From Brevundimonas sp. A19_0 (lineage in GTDB: Bacteria > Pseudomonadota > Alphaproteobacteria > Caulobacterales > Caulobacteraceae), in the NCBI RefSeq assembly GCF_017744255.1, contig NZ_JAGHQP010000006.1:62001-126000 (forward strand): DNA of 64,000 nt. Direction: 5' to 3'. Of the stretch, positions 43,028 to 59,980 are shown in pieces; the first letter of the stretch is position 1; every line of letters begins with the position of its first letter. The notes below the pieces were generated by a model. That model was not told the DNA's origin. It saw only the letters and a program-made list of their open reading frames with translations, and did no database searches. The position numbers were made by a program, and so were the translations under genes.

Positions 43028-44283
43028 GCCGCCCGCTCATAGAGGGCAAGGAAGAAGCCGTCGGTGTCGGTCGCGCCGGGCGACAGGCGGACCCGCGTCA
43101 TCGGCCCGTCGGCCCACGGCGGCGTCACGGCGACCGGGCGCATATCCGGGTGCGCCGCCTCAAAGGCATCGGCGCTGGCCTCGTTCTCGCGCGTCAGCAC
43201 CGAACAGGTCACATAGGCCAGCCGGCCGCCGGGTTTCACCAGCTTTGCGGCCTGATCCAGAATGCGGACCTGCAGGGCATGAAGGCGCTCAACCTCGTCG
43301 GGCTTGAGGCGCCACGCCGCCTCGGGGTGACGCCGCAAGGTCCCCGACCCCGAACAGGGCGCATCGACGAACACCAGGTCGGCCTGACCGTTCAGATCCT
43401 CCAGCCCCCCGCCGTTCTGACCGATGAGGCGCAGGTCAGCTTCGACGCCCGCGCGTTCCAGTCGGGGCTGGATGTTGCCCAGCCGCTTCTGCACCACATC
43501 CGAGGCGATCAGTCGCCCCTCGCCCTGAAGCGCGGCTGCCAGCCCGAGAGTCTTGCCCCCGCCCCCGGCGCAATAGTCGACAACGGTCATGCCGGGCCGG
43601 GCCCCGGCAAGGGCACAGACGACCTGACTGCCCTCGTCCTGAATCTCGATGCGCCCCTCGCGGAAGGCATCCAGCGTCTGGATGTTCGGCGGCGGCTCGG
43701 CCGTCAGTCTCAGGCCGACCGGCGACCAAGGCGTGCGCTCGGGCGACAGTCCGGCGGCGCGCAGCTCACCCTCGACCGCCTCGAGGCTGGCCCGTCCGGT
43801 ATTGACCCGCAGGTCGATCGGCGCGCGCGGCGCCATCAGGGCCCGGGCTTCGGCGGCCCACTGATCGCCAAAGGTCTCCTTCAGGTCCTCGACCACGAAC
43901 TCCGGCAGCCCCGCCTCGACCCAGCCGGGCAGTTCGCTGTCCTTGACCGCCAGTCGCCCGCGCTCATGCTTCGACAGAGGGCCGGGGCCATAGCCCTCGC
44001 CCGTGTGAAGGGCCTCGATCTCCTCGAGGGACAGGCCGTCCAGCACGCCCAGCGACCCGATCACCAGCGCCCGGCCGTCCTCGCGCCCGCCCATGATCCA
44101 AGACAGCCGGCCCCGGGCCCGCAGCACCTTGTAGACCCGGTCGGCGATCGCGCGCCGGTCCTTGGAGCCCGCGTAGCGGTTCTGCTGCCCCCAAGCCTTG
44201 ATGACGACCTCGGCCGGGTGGCGACCCTGCGCGATGGAGTCGAGGATGGAAGCGGCGGCAGCCAGTCGGGCAGCAGGGGTCAT
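43024..44283 (-). CDS. rsmB: 16S rRNA m5C methyltransferase, RsmB family
   Basis: The 419-residue protein has an N-terminal NusB-like helical domain ('AASILDSIAQGRHPAEVVI') and a NOL1/NOP2/Sun methyltransferase with 'VVDYCAGGGGKTLGLAA' (SAM motif I), 'FVDAPCSGSGTLRRHPE' and 'LAYVTCSVLTREN', the two cysteines used in catalysis. RsmB methylates C967 of 16S rRNA in E. coli. It lies 9 bp downstream of the MAPEG gene and overlaps the nucleosidase gene. An RsmF or other relative is possible, but the NusB-like domain favours RsmB. Confidence 0.88.
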   Translation of the reverse strand: MTPAARLAAAASILDSIAQGRHPAEVVIKAWGQQNRYAGSKDRRAIADRVYKVLRARGRLSWIMGGREDGRALVIGSLGVLDGLSLEEIEALHTGEGYGPGPLSKHERGRLAVKDSELPGWVEAGLPEFVVEDLKETFGDQWAAEARALMAPRAPIDLRVNTGRASLEAVEGELRAAGLSPERTPWSPVGLRLTAEPPPNIQTLDAFREGRIEIQDEGSQVVCALAGARPGMTVVDYCAGGGGKTLGLAAALQGEGRLIASDVVQKRLGNIQPRLERAGVEADLRLIGQNGGGLEDLNGQADLVFVDAPCSGSGTLRRHPEAAWRLKPDEVERLHALQVRILDQAAKLVKPGGRLAYVTCSVLTRENEASADAFEAAHPDMRPVAVTPPWADGPMTRVRLSPGATDTDGFFLALYERAA

Positions 44284-44292
44284 TCAGGGCTT

Positions 44293-44691
44293 TCAGACAA
44301 ACAGGGCCACGATCACCATGATCAGGCCGGCCAGGGCGGCCATCCACACAAGGCTGCGGACATAGGGCACACCCAAGGCGTAGAGCGGCACGTAGACGAT
44401 GCGACCCAGCAGGTACAGCCAGGCGCCCCACTGCGTCAGCGCGCCGGACTTGTCCGCAACCACGGCCATCAGCACAGCGGCGATGAACAGCGGCAGGGTC
44501 TCGAACAGATTGTCCTGCGCCCGCCTGAGGCGTCCGGCCAGCGGTCCGGGCGGGGGCGGATTGCCGTCCCGCGGACCGGCATTCCATTTGGCGCCCAGCT
44601 CGGCCGTGCGTGCCGCACCCGCCGCCAGGATCTGGACCAGCGCCAGCACGAGCGTTCCGGCCAGGGCGATGAATTCCGGTGTCATGTCCAT
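44293..44691 (-). CDS. MAPEG family membrane protein
   Basis: The 132-residue protein has four hydrophobic segments (about residues 5-25, 60-80, 85-105 and 110-130). 'RRAQDNLFETLPLFIAAVLM' at about 56-75 is the conserved MAPEG motif. MAPEG proteins act in glutathione or eicosanoid-type chemistry in eukaryotes; bacterial roles are unclear. It lies between guaB (15 bp) and rsmB (9 bp) in one operon. Confidence 0.88.
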   Translation of the reverse strand: MDMTPEFIALAGTLVLALVQILAAGAARTAELGAKWNAGPRDGNPPPPGPLAGRLRRAQDNLFETLPLFIAAVLMAVVADKSGALTQWGAWLYLLGRIVYVPLYALGVPYVRSLVWMAALAGLIMVIVALFV

Positions 44692-44706
44692 GGCCGGTTC
44701 TCTCCC

Positions 44707-46912
<2,206 letters not shown>

Positions 46913-46921
46913 GGCCGGGCG

Positions 46922-47740
46922 TCAGGGACGGATATCGTCCGGATTGTAGCGACAGCCGCTGCCGATCTTGCGCGCCTCGGCACAGGGAATGATCTCCGCC
47001 AGTCGCCGATCCATATCGAACCGCGTCACGACATGCGGGCCGCCCGCGCACAGCAGCTCGAAGTAGTCGCCATCGGCGCCGCGTCCCATCGCCCGGACAT
47101 CGGCGGGGGTGCACCCGGCCAATTCGCTCCCCTCAAGACGCAGTGCAAATGAAGCCCGCGCCTGGCTGTCCGACGTCAGGCGACACTCGCCCCCCTGCGA
47201 GGCGACGGTGAGGCAATCAGTGACCTCCCAGTCGCCCCCTGCCTGCTCCAGCCAGACGCCCGCGGCCCTGCGGCACCCGATCTCGTACAGCATATGCCCG
47301 TCCGCGCTCATGCCGATCAGCCGACCCTCCTCGACCTCGCAGTCGACACCGGCGTCGGCGGCCATTTGGGCATAGTGGCGTCGGGCGTCCCGGTTTTCCG
47401 GCAACCGACACGATGTGCCGGTCAGCGGCCCGCCACTGGCGTCGAACGCCAGACAGCTGAAGGCCTGCGGCTGGGGCGAGCCGATCACGACATAGCCCGG
47501 CCCCTCCGCACAAACGGCCTCATAGTGGGTATCGCCATTGGCATCCCGGCCGCGCGAGACGGCCCCGGTCACGCGACAGTCCGCCTCCGCACCGTCGAGC
47601 GCCCGCTGGGCCGCCTCGACCACAAAGGCATCGCTGCCCGCCCGCCCTCGCGAGGTCGTGCCCAGTCCCTGCCCGTCCTGCGCCAGCGCAGGGCCCGCAA
47701 CAAGGGCACTGGCGAGCGCAAGCAGGACGATCCGGATCAT
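46922..47740 (-). CDS. Secreted hypothetical protein with repeated cysteine motifs
   Basis: The 272-residue protein starts with a signal peptide (MIRIVLLALASALVAGPALA, cleavage likely after ALA). The mature part has many cysteines in repeated units of about 55-60 residues ('CRVTGAVSRGRDANGDTHYEAVC', 'CEVEEGRLIGMSADGHML' and similar), with the pattern C-x(n)-G-R-x(n)-Y-E-x-x-C. It is probably a periplasmic protein with disulphide-linked repeats. It follows rlmE with an ATGA overlap. Its function is unknown. Confidence 0.8.
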   Translation of the reverse strand: MIRIVLLALASALVAGPALAQDGQGLGTTSRGRAGSDAFVVEAAQRALDGAEADCRVTGAVSRGRDANGDTHYEAVCAEGPGYVVIGSPQPQAFSCLAFDASGGPLTGTSCRLPENRDARRHYAQMAADAGVDCEVEEGRLIGMSADGHMLYEIGCRRAAGVWLEQAGGDWEVTDCLTVASQGGECRLTSDSQARASFALRLEGSELAGCTPADVRAMGRGADGDYFELLCAGGPHVVTRFDMDRRLAEIIPCAEARKIGSGCRYNPDDIRP

Positions 47741-48474
47741 GCGGCGCCGTCCCTGTGCCGTCCCATCGCCACCAGATAGACTTCCGAACTGTCCTTCCGG
47801 CTGGACGCCGGCTTGACGTATTTCACCTCGCGGAAGCCGGCGCGCAGCTCGGCCAGCACGCCCCCCGCGTCGCCGCCCTGGAAGTTCTTCGTCACGAAAT
47901 GGCCGCCGGGCTTCAGCGTCCTGAGGGCGAACTCGGCCGCGATCTCGATCAGGGCGACGATCTTCAGGTGGTCGGTCTGGCGGTGGCCGATGGTGTTGTG
48001 GGCCATGTCGGACAGGACCACGTCCGGCTCCCCGCCCAGCGCCTCGATCAGCTGCCCGTCCACGCCCGGGTGGGTGAAGTCGGCCTGCACCAGCTCGGCG
48101 CCGGGGATGGGCTCGATCATCAGCAGGTCCACGCCGACCACGGCCTGGGCCCCGCGCTTCAGCGCCACCTGCACCCAGCCGCCGGGCGCGGCGCCCAGAT
48201 CAATGACCCGCGAGCCCGGGCGGATCAGGCCGAACCGGTCATCGATTTCCATCAGCTTGAAGGCCGCACGACTGCGCCAGCCCTCGGCCCGGGCCCGGTC
48301 GGACCAGGGGTCGGCCAGCTGTCGCTTGATCCACTGCTGGCTGGACATGGACTTGTCATCCGCAGTCTTCATCTTGGTGCCCATGCCCCGGCCCGCCGCC
48401 GTACCCTTGGTCGGCGGTCGCACCATCCGGCGTCGGGGGGCGGGGTTTTCTTCATCGGTCATGGCTCCCGACAT
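47737..48474 (-). CDS. rlmE: 23S rRNA 2'-O-methyltransferase RlmE
   Basis: The 245-residue protein has the FtsJ/RrmJ core: 'RSRAAFKLMEIDDRFGLI' and 'VIDLGAAPGGWVQVAL' (SAM site), 'DVVLSDMAH' and 'GGHFVTKNFQG', which give the catalytic K-D-K-E set. It methylates U2552 of 23S rRNA in E. coli. The start may be 48474 or the later ATG at 48462. An Arg/Lys-rich N-terminal extension of about 45 residues is typical of alphaproteobacterial RlmE. It is divergent from the cyclophilin gene. Confidence 0.92.
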   Translation of the reverse strand: MSGAMTDEENPAPRRRMVRPPTKGTAAGRGMGTKMKTADDKSMSSQQWIKRQLADPWSDRARAEGWRSRAAFKLMEIDDRFGLIRPGSRVIDLGAAPGGWVQVALKRGAQAVVGVDLLMIEPIPGAELVQADFTHPGVDGQLIEALGGEPDVVLSDMAHNTIGHRQTDHLKIVALIEIAAEFALRTLKPGGHFVTKNFQGGDAGGVLAELRAGFREVKYVKPASSRKDSSEVYLVAMGRHRDGAA

Positions 48475-48526
48475 AGCGCCCCGCGCGTTGAGCCGCTATG
48501 ACCCCGCCACGACAAAAGGAGCCCGC

Positions 48527-48991
48527 ATGACTGCACAGACCCTCACCTTCACCCTCGACACCGGCAATGACACCGGCGGCGACGTCGTCATTCGCCTGCG
48601 CCCGGACCTGGCCCCCGGCCACGTCGCGCGCATCACCGAACTGGCGCAGGAAGGCTTCTACGACGGCGTGGTCTTCCACCGCGTCATCCCCGGCTTCATG
48701 GCCCAGGGCGGCGATCCGACGGGCACCGGCACCTCGGGCTCGAACAAGCCGAACCTGAAGGCCGAGTTCTCGGCCGAGCCGCACGTGCGCGGCGTGTGCT
48801 CAATGGCCCGCACCAACGACCCGAACAGCGCCAACAGCCAGTTCTTCATCTGCTTCGACGATGCGACCTTCCTCGACCGCCAGTACACGGTCTGGGGCGT
48901 GGTCGAGTCGGGCATGGAACACGTCGACGCCCTGCCCAAGGGCGAGCCGCCCCGCAATCCGGGCAAGATCGTCAAGGCGACCGTCAACTAG
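48527..48991 (+). CDS. Cyclophilin-type peptidylprolyl isomerase
   Basis: The ATG at 48527, preceded by AAAGGAG, gives 154 residues with no signal peptide. The motifs 'YDGVVFHRVIPGFMAQGGDP', 'NSANSQFFIC' and 'YTVWGVVESGM' form the cyclophilin active site (Arg, Phe, Gln and Trp/His region). It is probably a cytoplasmic PpiB-type foldase. The gene stands alone between rlmE and a lipoprotein gene. Confidence 0.93.
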   Translation: MTAQTLTFTLDTGNDTGGDVVIRLRPDLAPGHVARITELAQEGFYDGVVFHRVIPGFMAQGGDPTGTGTSGSNKPNLKAEFSAEPHVRGVCSMARTNDPNSANSQFFICFDDATFLDRQYTVWGVVESGMEHVDALPKGEPPRNPGKIVKATVN

Positions 48992-49021
48992 ATCGATTGC
49001 GCCGATCCGGGCGGGGTGACG

Positions 49022-49609
49022 TCAGTCCCCCGCCCACCAGCGGAAGCCTACCGCCTGAGGGGCCCCCTGACCGATGCTGAGCGTGCCGTTCAGCGCCGAG
49101 CCTTCCTCGCCCAGATTACGGCGTGCCGTCGCCAGCGCATCGCCATTCAGCCGGGCATCCAGCTGCACCACACCCAGCTCCTCCGACACACCGACGAAGC
49201 GCAGCATGCCCTTCTCGAGGCTGTAGAAGCGCGGCAGCACCCGCACGCGCCCGGTGTGGATCTCGCCGCTTTCGGTCTGCACCGTCGGGCTCGACTCATC
49301 GACGAACTCGAGCATGACCGGCGCGAACCGGCCCTCGCGCGCGCCATTTTCCCAGGCCGCAAAGTCCTGCGTCTGTCCGAGGAAAACATGATCCAGACGC
49401 CAGCTGGCCTGCCGGACCTCGGTCGTCGGCCGGTAATAGCCCGACACGTCCGCGCTCAGGTCATTGCTGAAGCCTTCCGGCAGGGACGCCGTCTCCGCGC
49501 CGGTGTCCCTGGGCGCATCGGCCGGCTCCAGCGGCGGATCGCAGGCCGCCAGCGCCAGGGCGGCCATGCCCCCGGCGATCAGGGTCGCGGTGCGCGTCAC
49601 CGTCCTCAT
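49022..49609 (-). CDS. Lipoprotein of unknown function
   Basis: The ATG at 49609 gives 195 residues with a lipobox 'ALALAAC' at about residues 16-22, so it is exported and lipid-anchored. The mature part has 'DVSGYYRPTTEVRQASWRLD' and 'FAAWENGAREGRFAPVMLEF', a beta-rich pattern I do not recognise. Its ATG is 1 nt from the stop of the M28 peptidase gene (49,611), so they form an operon. Confidence 0.78.
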   Translation of the reverse strand: MRTVTRTATLIAGGMAALALAACDPPLEPADAPRDTGAETASLPEGFSNDLSADVSGYYRPTTEVRQASWRLDHVFLGQTQDFAAWENGAREGRFAPVMLEFVDESSPTVQTESGEIHTGRVRVLPRFYSLEKGMLRFVGVSEELGVVQLDARLNGDALATARRNLGEEGSALNGTLSIGQGAPQAVGFRWWAGD

Positions 49610-49610
49610 C

Positions 49611-50570
49611 CTAGCGGTCCAGTCCGCGATCCAGCGCCCGGAAGGACTGGATCGACAGGGTGGTGGCCGCCTGGAAAACCTCGGGCGTGATCCGCTCGGG
49701 GTCGTCACTGGGCTTGTGATAGTCGGGGTGGAACTCGACCCCCAGATAGAGGAAGGGCACGCCCGCCGCGTGGAAGGCCCCGTGGTCCGAGGCACTGACC
49801 CAGTTGTCCGAGCCCGTGTCCTCAGGCGTGTCCTTGCCGAAGGCCAGCGACACCGGCCCCACCGGCGCAATCCCGTCCAGATACGGCCGCAGCGCCGGGT
49901 TCTGATAGGTGCCCGTGACCCACAGATGCCCGTCGGTCTCCGCCCGGGCCGTCATGTCGAAGTTCAGGTTCATCGAGATCGATTCCAGCGGGAACGGCGG
50001 CGCCTCGACAAAGTGCTTCGCCCCCAGCAGGCCCCGCTCCTCCCCGTCGAAGGCGACGAACAGCACGCTGTGCTCGGGCGGATTGCGCTTCAGCTCCTCG
50101 GCCAGGGCCAGCATGGTCGCGACGCCTGAGGCATTGTCGTCGGCCCCGTTGTAGATCTGGCCGCCGTACATCCCCACATGATCATAGTGGGCCGTCACCA
50201 CAATGTAGCGGTTGCCCACACGGGTGCCGGGGATCAGACCCAGCACATTCACCCCGTTGAAGGTCCGGCGCCCCTCATGCGAGCGTCCCTCGGCGGAAAA
50301 CGGCTGCAGACGCCCCATGGCCGGCGCGGCAATGCCCAGCTCTTCAAAGCGCGAGACGATGTAGACCCGGGCCCGCTCGCCGCCGGGCGTCCCCGTCCCA
50401 CGTCCTTCCATGTCGTCCGCCGACAGGGTCGTCAGGTCAGCCCAAAGCTGCGACGAGACCGCCGGCCGGGCGGGCGACGACACCTCGGACGTGCCGGGCA
50501 CACAGGCCGCAAGCGCCCCGGCGGCCACAAGGGCCAGCACGGCGGACGCGGGCTTCGACAGACGACGCAT
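49611..50570 (-). CDS. M28 family zinc metallopeptidase (lipoprotein)
   Basis: The 319-residue protein begins with a lipoprotein signal ('ALAACVPGT', Cys at 23). The peptidase core has His in 'VVTAHYDHVG', Asp in 'YNGADDNASGVA', Glu-Glu in 'AFDGEERGLLGA', Asp in 'MNLNFDMTAR' and His in 'GVEFHPDYH', the five zinc ligands plus catalytic Glu. It is an aminopeptidase acting in the periplasm. The lipoprotein gene follows directly. Confidence 0.9.
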   Translation of the reverse strand: MRRLSKPASAVLALVAAGALAACVPGTSEVSSPARPAVSSQLWADLTTLSADDMEGRGTGTPGGERARVYIVSRFEELGIAAPAMGRLQPFSAEGRSHEGRRTFNGVNVLGLIPGTRVGNRYIVVTAHYDHVGMYGGQIYNGADDNASGVATMLALAEELKRNPPEHSVLFVAFDGEERGLLGAKHFVEAPPFPLESISMNLNFDMTARAETDGHLWVTGTYQNPALRPYLDGIAPVGPVSLAFGKDTPEDTGSDNWVSASDHGAFHAAGVPFLYLGVEFHPDYHKPSDDPERITPEVFQAATTLSIQSFRALDRGLDR

Positions 50571-50671
50571 GGAACCTCCGGAACTGTTCGCCCGGACCCT
50601 AGACCGGGGCGCGAGCGCCGTCAGATTAACTTCCTGTCATCGGCGCTGGGAAGCCGGGCCGACGATGCTAG

Positions 50672-54854
<4,183 letters not shown>

Positions 54855-54858
<4 letters not shown>

Positions 54859-55700
54859 TGTTTCATCTCCGGGAGGGTGCGCCGCGTCAGTGCCGCCAGA
54901 CCGGCCGGCGCGCTGGCAAAAAGCGACAGGTTTGCAAGGGGATCAGACGAAGACCTGTCCTGACCTGTCAGGCGGATTTCGGCCGACAGTCCGCTGTGTT
55001 GCAGGCACGACAGATAGGCGCTGTCGCTCCACAGGGCCCGGTGGACGCCGGCCAGCCCCTCGGCCATCAGGGCCACCAGATGCTCACGCCCGTCGACCAC
55101 CAGCGTCAGCTGATGGCCGGGCCAGTCCGAGGCCACCCGCGCCTCGGCTGTCGCGCGACGCTGGATGACCCCCTCGATCCCGGCGCTGTCGCCATAGATC
55201 AGGCCGGCGACCGTCACCCCCCGCGCCGCGCACCGGGCCAGGTCCTCGCGCAAGGCGTCAAGCGGCGCCGGAAACAGGTCGAACAGCACGATCTCGCGCG
55301 CCGACGCCAGCATGGCCCGCGCCCGCTCGATCACCTGTCCGGGCTCACCGATCTGGTAGATACGGTCGTCGTCCTGGGGCCGGGCCAGCGATTGCAACGC
55401 CCCGTCGGCCTTCACCCGTGCCCGCTCGAACCCGGCTTCAAGCGCGGCCAGCACTTCGGACGGGGCGGCGGCCCGATAGGCCGACGGCTCCCCCTCCTCG
55501 ACCAGCACCACGCCCTTCTGCGTGAGCTGCCCCAACGCCTGATAGACATTCGGCGGCGCCTTTCCGCACAGCTTGGCCAGCCGGTAACCGGTGGACGGCC
55601 CGGCCTGCAGCAAGGTGCAGTACAGCCGCGCCTCCAGTTCGGTGAACCCCAGCGCCTTCAGCCCGGCTTCCGCTTCATCGCTCGTCTGTAGTGTTTGCAT
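54855..55700 (-). CDS. TrmB family transcriptional regulator
   Basis: The ATG at 55700 gives 281 residues; a TTG two codons earlier would also be possible. The winged-helix domain (about residues 10-75) has 'LGFTELEARLYCTLLQAGPSTGYRLAKLCG' (read as two helices), with the recognition helix at 'APPNVYQALGQL', and the C-terminal part is the TrmB ligand-binding region ('EIVLFDLFPAPLDALREDL'). It overlaps the protease gene and so may control it. A 14-bp palindrome lies over its start codon. Confidence 0.83.
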
Positions 55701-55707
55701 ATGCAAA
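55694..55707 (-). promoter_or_regulatory. Palindrome over the TrmB-type gene start, possible operator
   Basis: The perfect inverted repeat TTTGCAT/ATGCAAA (55694-55707) spans the ATG. On the minus strand a TAGTAT box lies a few bases upstream, and no good ribosome site is seen, which fits a leaderless transcript. A regulator bound here could block both transcription start and translation. The matching -35 is weak. Confidence 0.5.
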
Positions 55708-55755
55708 TACTAGCCAGGCGATTCCGCTATTCGCCAGTGAATTCGGCGTAATGGC

Positions 55756-56745
<990 letters not shown>

Positions 56746-56800
56746 GGGAAAGGTCCTCGTGGCGGGAGAGCCCTTCAGGTGGTCGGCGCCGGGCCGGGTT

Positions 56801-57796
56801 TCAAGGCGTGTTGAGCGCCCGGATGGTCGGCGAGGTGTCCAGCGCGGTGTCCTCGACCGGGTCGGCCTGCAGCGACAGATGGGCGAAGATGGTTCGCGCC
56901 TCGTCCAGATCGTCCGCCGACACGACTGCCGGATAGCCTCCGGCCGTGGGCACCAGCGGCAGCAGGGTCAGGCTGACGCCGTTCAGCACATTGCCGCCGA
57001 TCACCGCGACCGCGTCCTCCCCGACCCGTACGACCACATCGCAATGGGTCCCGGCATAGCGCCCCAGATCAGGCCGCCGGTCGGCCAGGCGGCGATAGTC
57101 GACGCCGCCGCGCGAATTGCACAGCAGGTCCCCGGGCCGGATCGGCACCTCGCCCCGGTCATGGGCGACATAGGCGGCCTTCGCGCGCTCGCCGTCCCGC
57201 GCCCGGATGGCCTGATCGATATAGACGCGGTGCGAAATGTCGCGCTCGAACTGGTCCATCGCGCCCAGCCCCGCCTCGCACATGACCCAGCTGATGAAGG
57301 CGGCCGACCACGGCTCGACCCAGCTGATCTCGCCCTCCCCCTGCCGCCACTGTCGGTTCTGGCGGGCCAGGATGTCGGCCCCGTCCGGCGTCGCGCTCCA
57401 GTAGCCGGCGATGGTGGCCGCAAGCGACGGCGTGTGCTCCCACCGTCCGACCGCCCGGATCACCCGGTCCTGCTCCGGCGTCGCCAGCACCGGGTTCAGC
57501 GCATCCGGCACCACCCCCTCCGGCAGCCGCCGCTCGCGGACTCCGCGCAGGTCGATGGTCTGGAAGCCGAACACGCCCCATTCCTGCACGGCCACGTCGA
57601 CGATCCGCCTGCGCGCCCAGTGGGTCGGGCCGACCCGGCAGCCGGACTGCACGATCTGCATCGACCCGCGCCGTCCGGTGACCCGCTCGGACGGCGGGAT
57701 CACATCGAACACCTCGCGGGGCAGCCTCGGCTGGCTCTGGGCCACGGCCGGCCCGGCGGCCAGCCAGACCGCCAGCGCGATCAGAGCGCGGCGCAC
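56801..57796 (-). CDS. Exported DUF2272 domain protein
   Basis: The 331-residue protein has a signal peptide ([19 protein letters not shown], with cleavage near AVA). The DUF2272 core is visible in '[19 protein letters not shown]', '[12 protein letters not shown]' and '[21 protein letters not shown]', which resemble an NlpC/P60 or CHAP-type Cys-His arrangement. It may act on the cell wall. It overlaps the aminopeptidase gene by 16 bp. Confidence 0.85.
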   Translation of the reverse strand: MRRALIALAVWLAAGPAVAQSQPRLPREVFDVIPPSERVTGRRGSMQIVQSGCRVGPTHWARRRIVDVAVQEWGVFGFQTIDLRGVRERRLPEGVVPDALNPVLATPEQDRVIRAVGRWEHTPSLAATIAGYWSATPDGADILARQNRQWRQGEGEISWVEPWSAAFISWVMCEAGLGAMDQFERDISHRVYIDQAIRARDGERAKAAYVAHDRGEVPIRPGDLLCNSRGGVDYRRLADRRPDLGRYAGTHCDVVVRVGEDAVAVIGGNVLNGVSLTLLPLVPTAGGYPAVVSADDLDEARTIFAHLSLQADPVEDTALDTSPTIRALNTP

Positions 57797-59592
57797 TGCA
57801 CCGTCAGCCAGTCCCGGACCTCGCCGTCCAGCAGCGGCCCGACCCTGGCCAGCACCTCGGCGTGATAGGCATCGACATAGGCCCGCTCGTCCGCCGTCAG
57901 CAGGTCGACGTCGATCAGCCGACGATCCAGCGGCGCCAGCGTCAGCTGCTCGAAGCCATGCATCGGCCGCTCGCCGCCCGGAATGGCCTCCGGCGCCGTC
58001 ACGACCTGCAGCGTCTCAATGCGGATGCCCCAGTGGCCTTCGCGGTAGTATCCCGGCTCGTTCGACACGATCATGCCGGTCAGCAGCGGCTGGGTGTTGA
58101 CCGCCTTGGCGATCCGCTGCGGGCCCTCGTGGACGCCCAGATAGCTGCCGACGCCGTGGCCGGTCCCGTGGTCATAGTCATGCCCCGCCATCCACAGCGG
58201 CAGCCGCGCCAGCGCGTCCAGCTGATGCCCCGTCGTGCCCTCGGGGAAGCGCACCACGGCCATGGCGATATGGCCCTTGAGCACCAGGGTAAACATGCGC
58301 CGCTGATCGTCCGACGGCTCGCCCACGGCGATGGTGCGCGTCACATCGGTCGTGCCGTCCAGGTACTGCCCGCCGCCGTCCACCAGCAGCAGCGAGCCCT
58401 TTTCCATCCGCCGGATGGTGCGGGTCACGGGCTTGTAGTGCGGCAGGGCGCCATTCGGACCGGCCCCGGCGATCGTGTCGAAGCTGAGGTCCATCAGGGC
58501 GCCCGTGCCCTCGCGGAACTGCTCCAGCTTTTCGACCACGGCCCGCTCGTCCGGCAGGGTCTCCTGCGCCTCGGTGTCCAGCCAGTGGAGGAAGCGGGCC
58601 AGCGCCGCGCCGTCGCGGATGTGCGCCTGACGCGCGCCTTCGATCTCCACCGGATTCTTGACCGCGCGCGGCAGGGTGCAGGGGTCCTGCCCCCGCACGA
58701 CCGTCCCCCCGGCGGCTTCCACCCGGTCGAAATACCAGGCCGCGCTCTGGCCCGGATCGATCAGCACCGACCGGCCCTTCATCTCGTCCAGCGCCGAGGC
58801 CAGGGTCTCGGGCGTCTCCAGCGTCACATCCTCGCCCAGCCAGCCGGGCAGCTCATTGGTCACCTTGGCCGGGTCGAGGAACAGCCGCGCGCGCCCGTCC
58901 GCCTCGACCAGCGCCTGGCCCAGTGGCAGGGGCGAGCGGATCACGTCCCCGCCGCGGATGTTGAACAGCCAGGCGACCGAGGTCGGCGCGGTCAGCAGGG
59001 CCGCATCGGCCCCCGCATCCGCCACAGCCTTGCCCACACGGGCGCGCTTGTCGGCCGCATCCTCGCCCGCATAGTCGATCGGATGGGGCACCACCTTCGC
59101 CTGCGGCTGGGCGGGACGTTCCGATCCCCAGGCGCTGTCCAGCGGATTGCTGTCGACGGGTTTCAGGGTCACCCCCGCGCGCTTCGCCGCCGCCTGCAGG
59201 CGCTTCAAAGCGTCGGGGCTGTGCAGCCGCGGATCGTATCCGACGACCGACCCCTTGGGCTGCTCCGACAGATAGCGGGCGACCGCGCTCTCGTTGAAAT
59301 CGCGCAGCTCGAACTGGCCCTGATCGACCTGGGCCTTCACCTGCACCGTATAGCGCCCGTCGGCGAACACGGCGGCCTTGTCCTTCATGACCACGCCGGC
59401 CCCGGCCGAGCCGGTAAAGCCCGAAATCCACGCCAGCCGGTCATTGGCCGCCGGAAGATACTCGTTCTGGTGCTCGTCCTCGTGCGGCACCAGAAAGCCG
59501 TCCAGGCCCTGGGCCTGCATCTCGCGTCGCAGAAGCGGCAGGTGGCGCTCGCCAAAGCCGGGGTCGGTGGTCTCGTCGAATGTCTGTCTCAT
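57781..59592 (-). CDS. Aminopeptidase P (M24 family)
   Basis: The 603-residue protein has two creatinase-like N-domains and the C-terminal pita-bread domain with Asp in 'LLVDGGGQYLDGTTDVTRT', His in 'HGTGHGVGSYLGVHEGP' and Glu in 'VSNEPGYY' and 'GIRIETLQV', the dimetal ligands. It removes N-terminal residues before proline. Its length matches the three-domain eukaryotic-type X-prolyl aminopeptidases. It is in the cytoplasm; no signal peptide is seen. Confidence 0.95.
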   Translation of the reverse strand: MRQTFDETTDPGFGERHLPLLRREMQAQGLDGFLVPHEDEHQNEYLPAANDRLAWISGFTGSAGAGVVMKDKAAVFADGRYTVQVKAQVDQGQFELRDFNESAVARYLSEQPKGSVVGYDPRLHSPDALKRLQAAAKRAGVTLKPVDSNPLDSAWGSERPAQPQAKVVPHPIDYAGEDAADKRARVGKAVADAGADAALLTAPTSVAWLFNIRGGDVIRSPLPLGQALVEADGRARLFLDPAKVTNELPGWLGEDVTLETPETLASALDEMKGRSVLIDPGQSAAWYFDRVEAAGGTVVRGQDPCTLPRAVKNPVEIEGARQAHIRDGAALARFLHWLDTEAQETLPDERAVVEKLEQFREGTGALMDLSFDTIAGAGPNGALPHYKPVTRTIRRMEKGSLLLVDGGGQYLDGTTDVTRTIAVGEPSDDQRRMFTLVLKGHIAMAVVRFPEGTTGHQLDALARLPLWMAGHDYDHGTGHGVGSYLGVHEGPQRIAKAVNTQPLLTGMIVSNEPGYYREGHWGIRIETLQVVTAPEAIPGGERPMHGFEQLTLAPLDRRLIDVDLLTADERAYVDAYHAEVLARVGPLLDGEVRDWLTVQCAAL

Positions 59593-59638
59593 GCGCGCGG
59601 CTTAGCATCTCCCTCGCCCGTGCGGGAAGGGAGCAGGC

Positions 59639-59923
59639 CTATTGCTGTGCCGGGGGTCCGGCCGGGGCCTCGGCAGCCGCGACCGGTACCGCGACCGGCA
59701 CCGCCACCTCGCGTTCAACCACCACCGGCTCGGTCTGCGGGGCCTGACGGTTGAACAGGATGAGCATGACGGCCACCAGCACCAGCCCGCCAAGTATCCC
59801 GGCAATCCACCAGCCGGTGTTGCTCTCGCGGACGATGACGGTCTCGGTCGTTTCGGAATAGGCGGGCGCCGGCTCGACGATCACGGTCGGCTGGCGGGGG
59901 TCGTTCGGATCAAGGTAGGTCAC
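59639..59923 (-). CDS. Small single-pass membrane protein
   Basis: The 94-residue protein has one transmembrane segment at about residues 37-57 ('WWIAGILGGLVLVAVMLILF') and a Pro/Val/Ala-rich tail ('VEREVAVPVAVPVAAAEAP'). The N-terminal part is charged. The tail probably lies outside the cytoplasm. The family is unknown to me; similar small proteins are frequent in Caulobacterales. It lies 57 bp from prmA. Confidence 0.7.
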   Translation of the reverse strand: MTYLDPNDPRQPTVIVEPAPAYSETTETVIVRESNTGWWIAGILGGLVLVAVMLILFNRQAPQTEPVVVEREVAVPVAVPVAAAEAPAGPPAQQ

Positions 59924-59980
59924 GGGAGGGCTCCTCAGGGTCTTCAGACCTGAAAACGGCCCCGCCTGTGCCCGCGTTCC

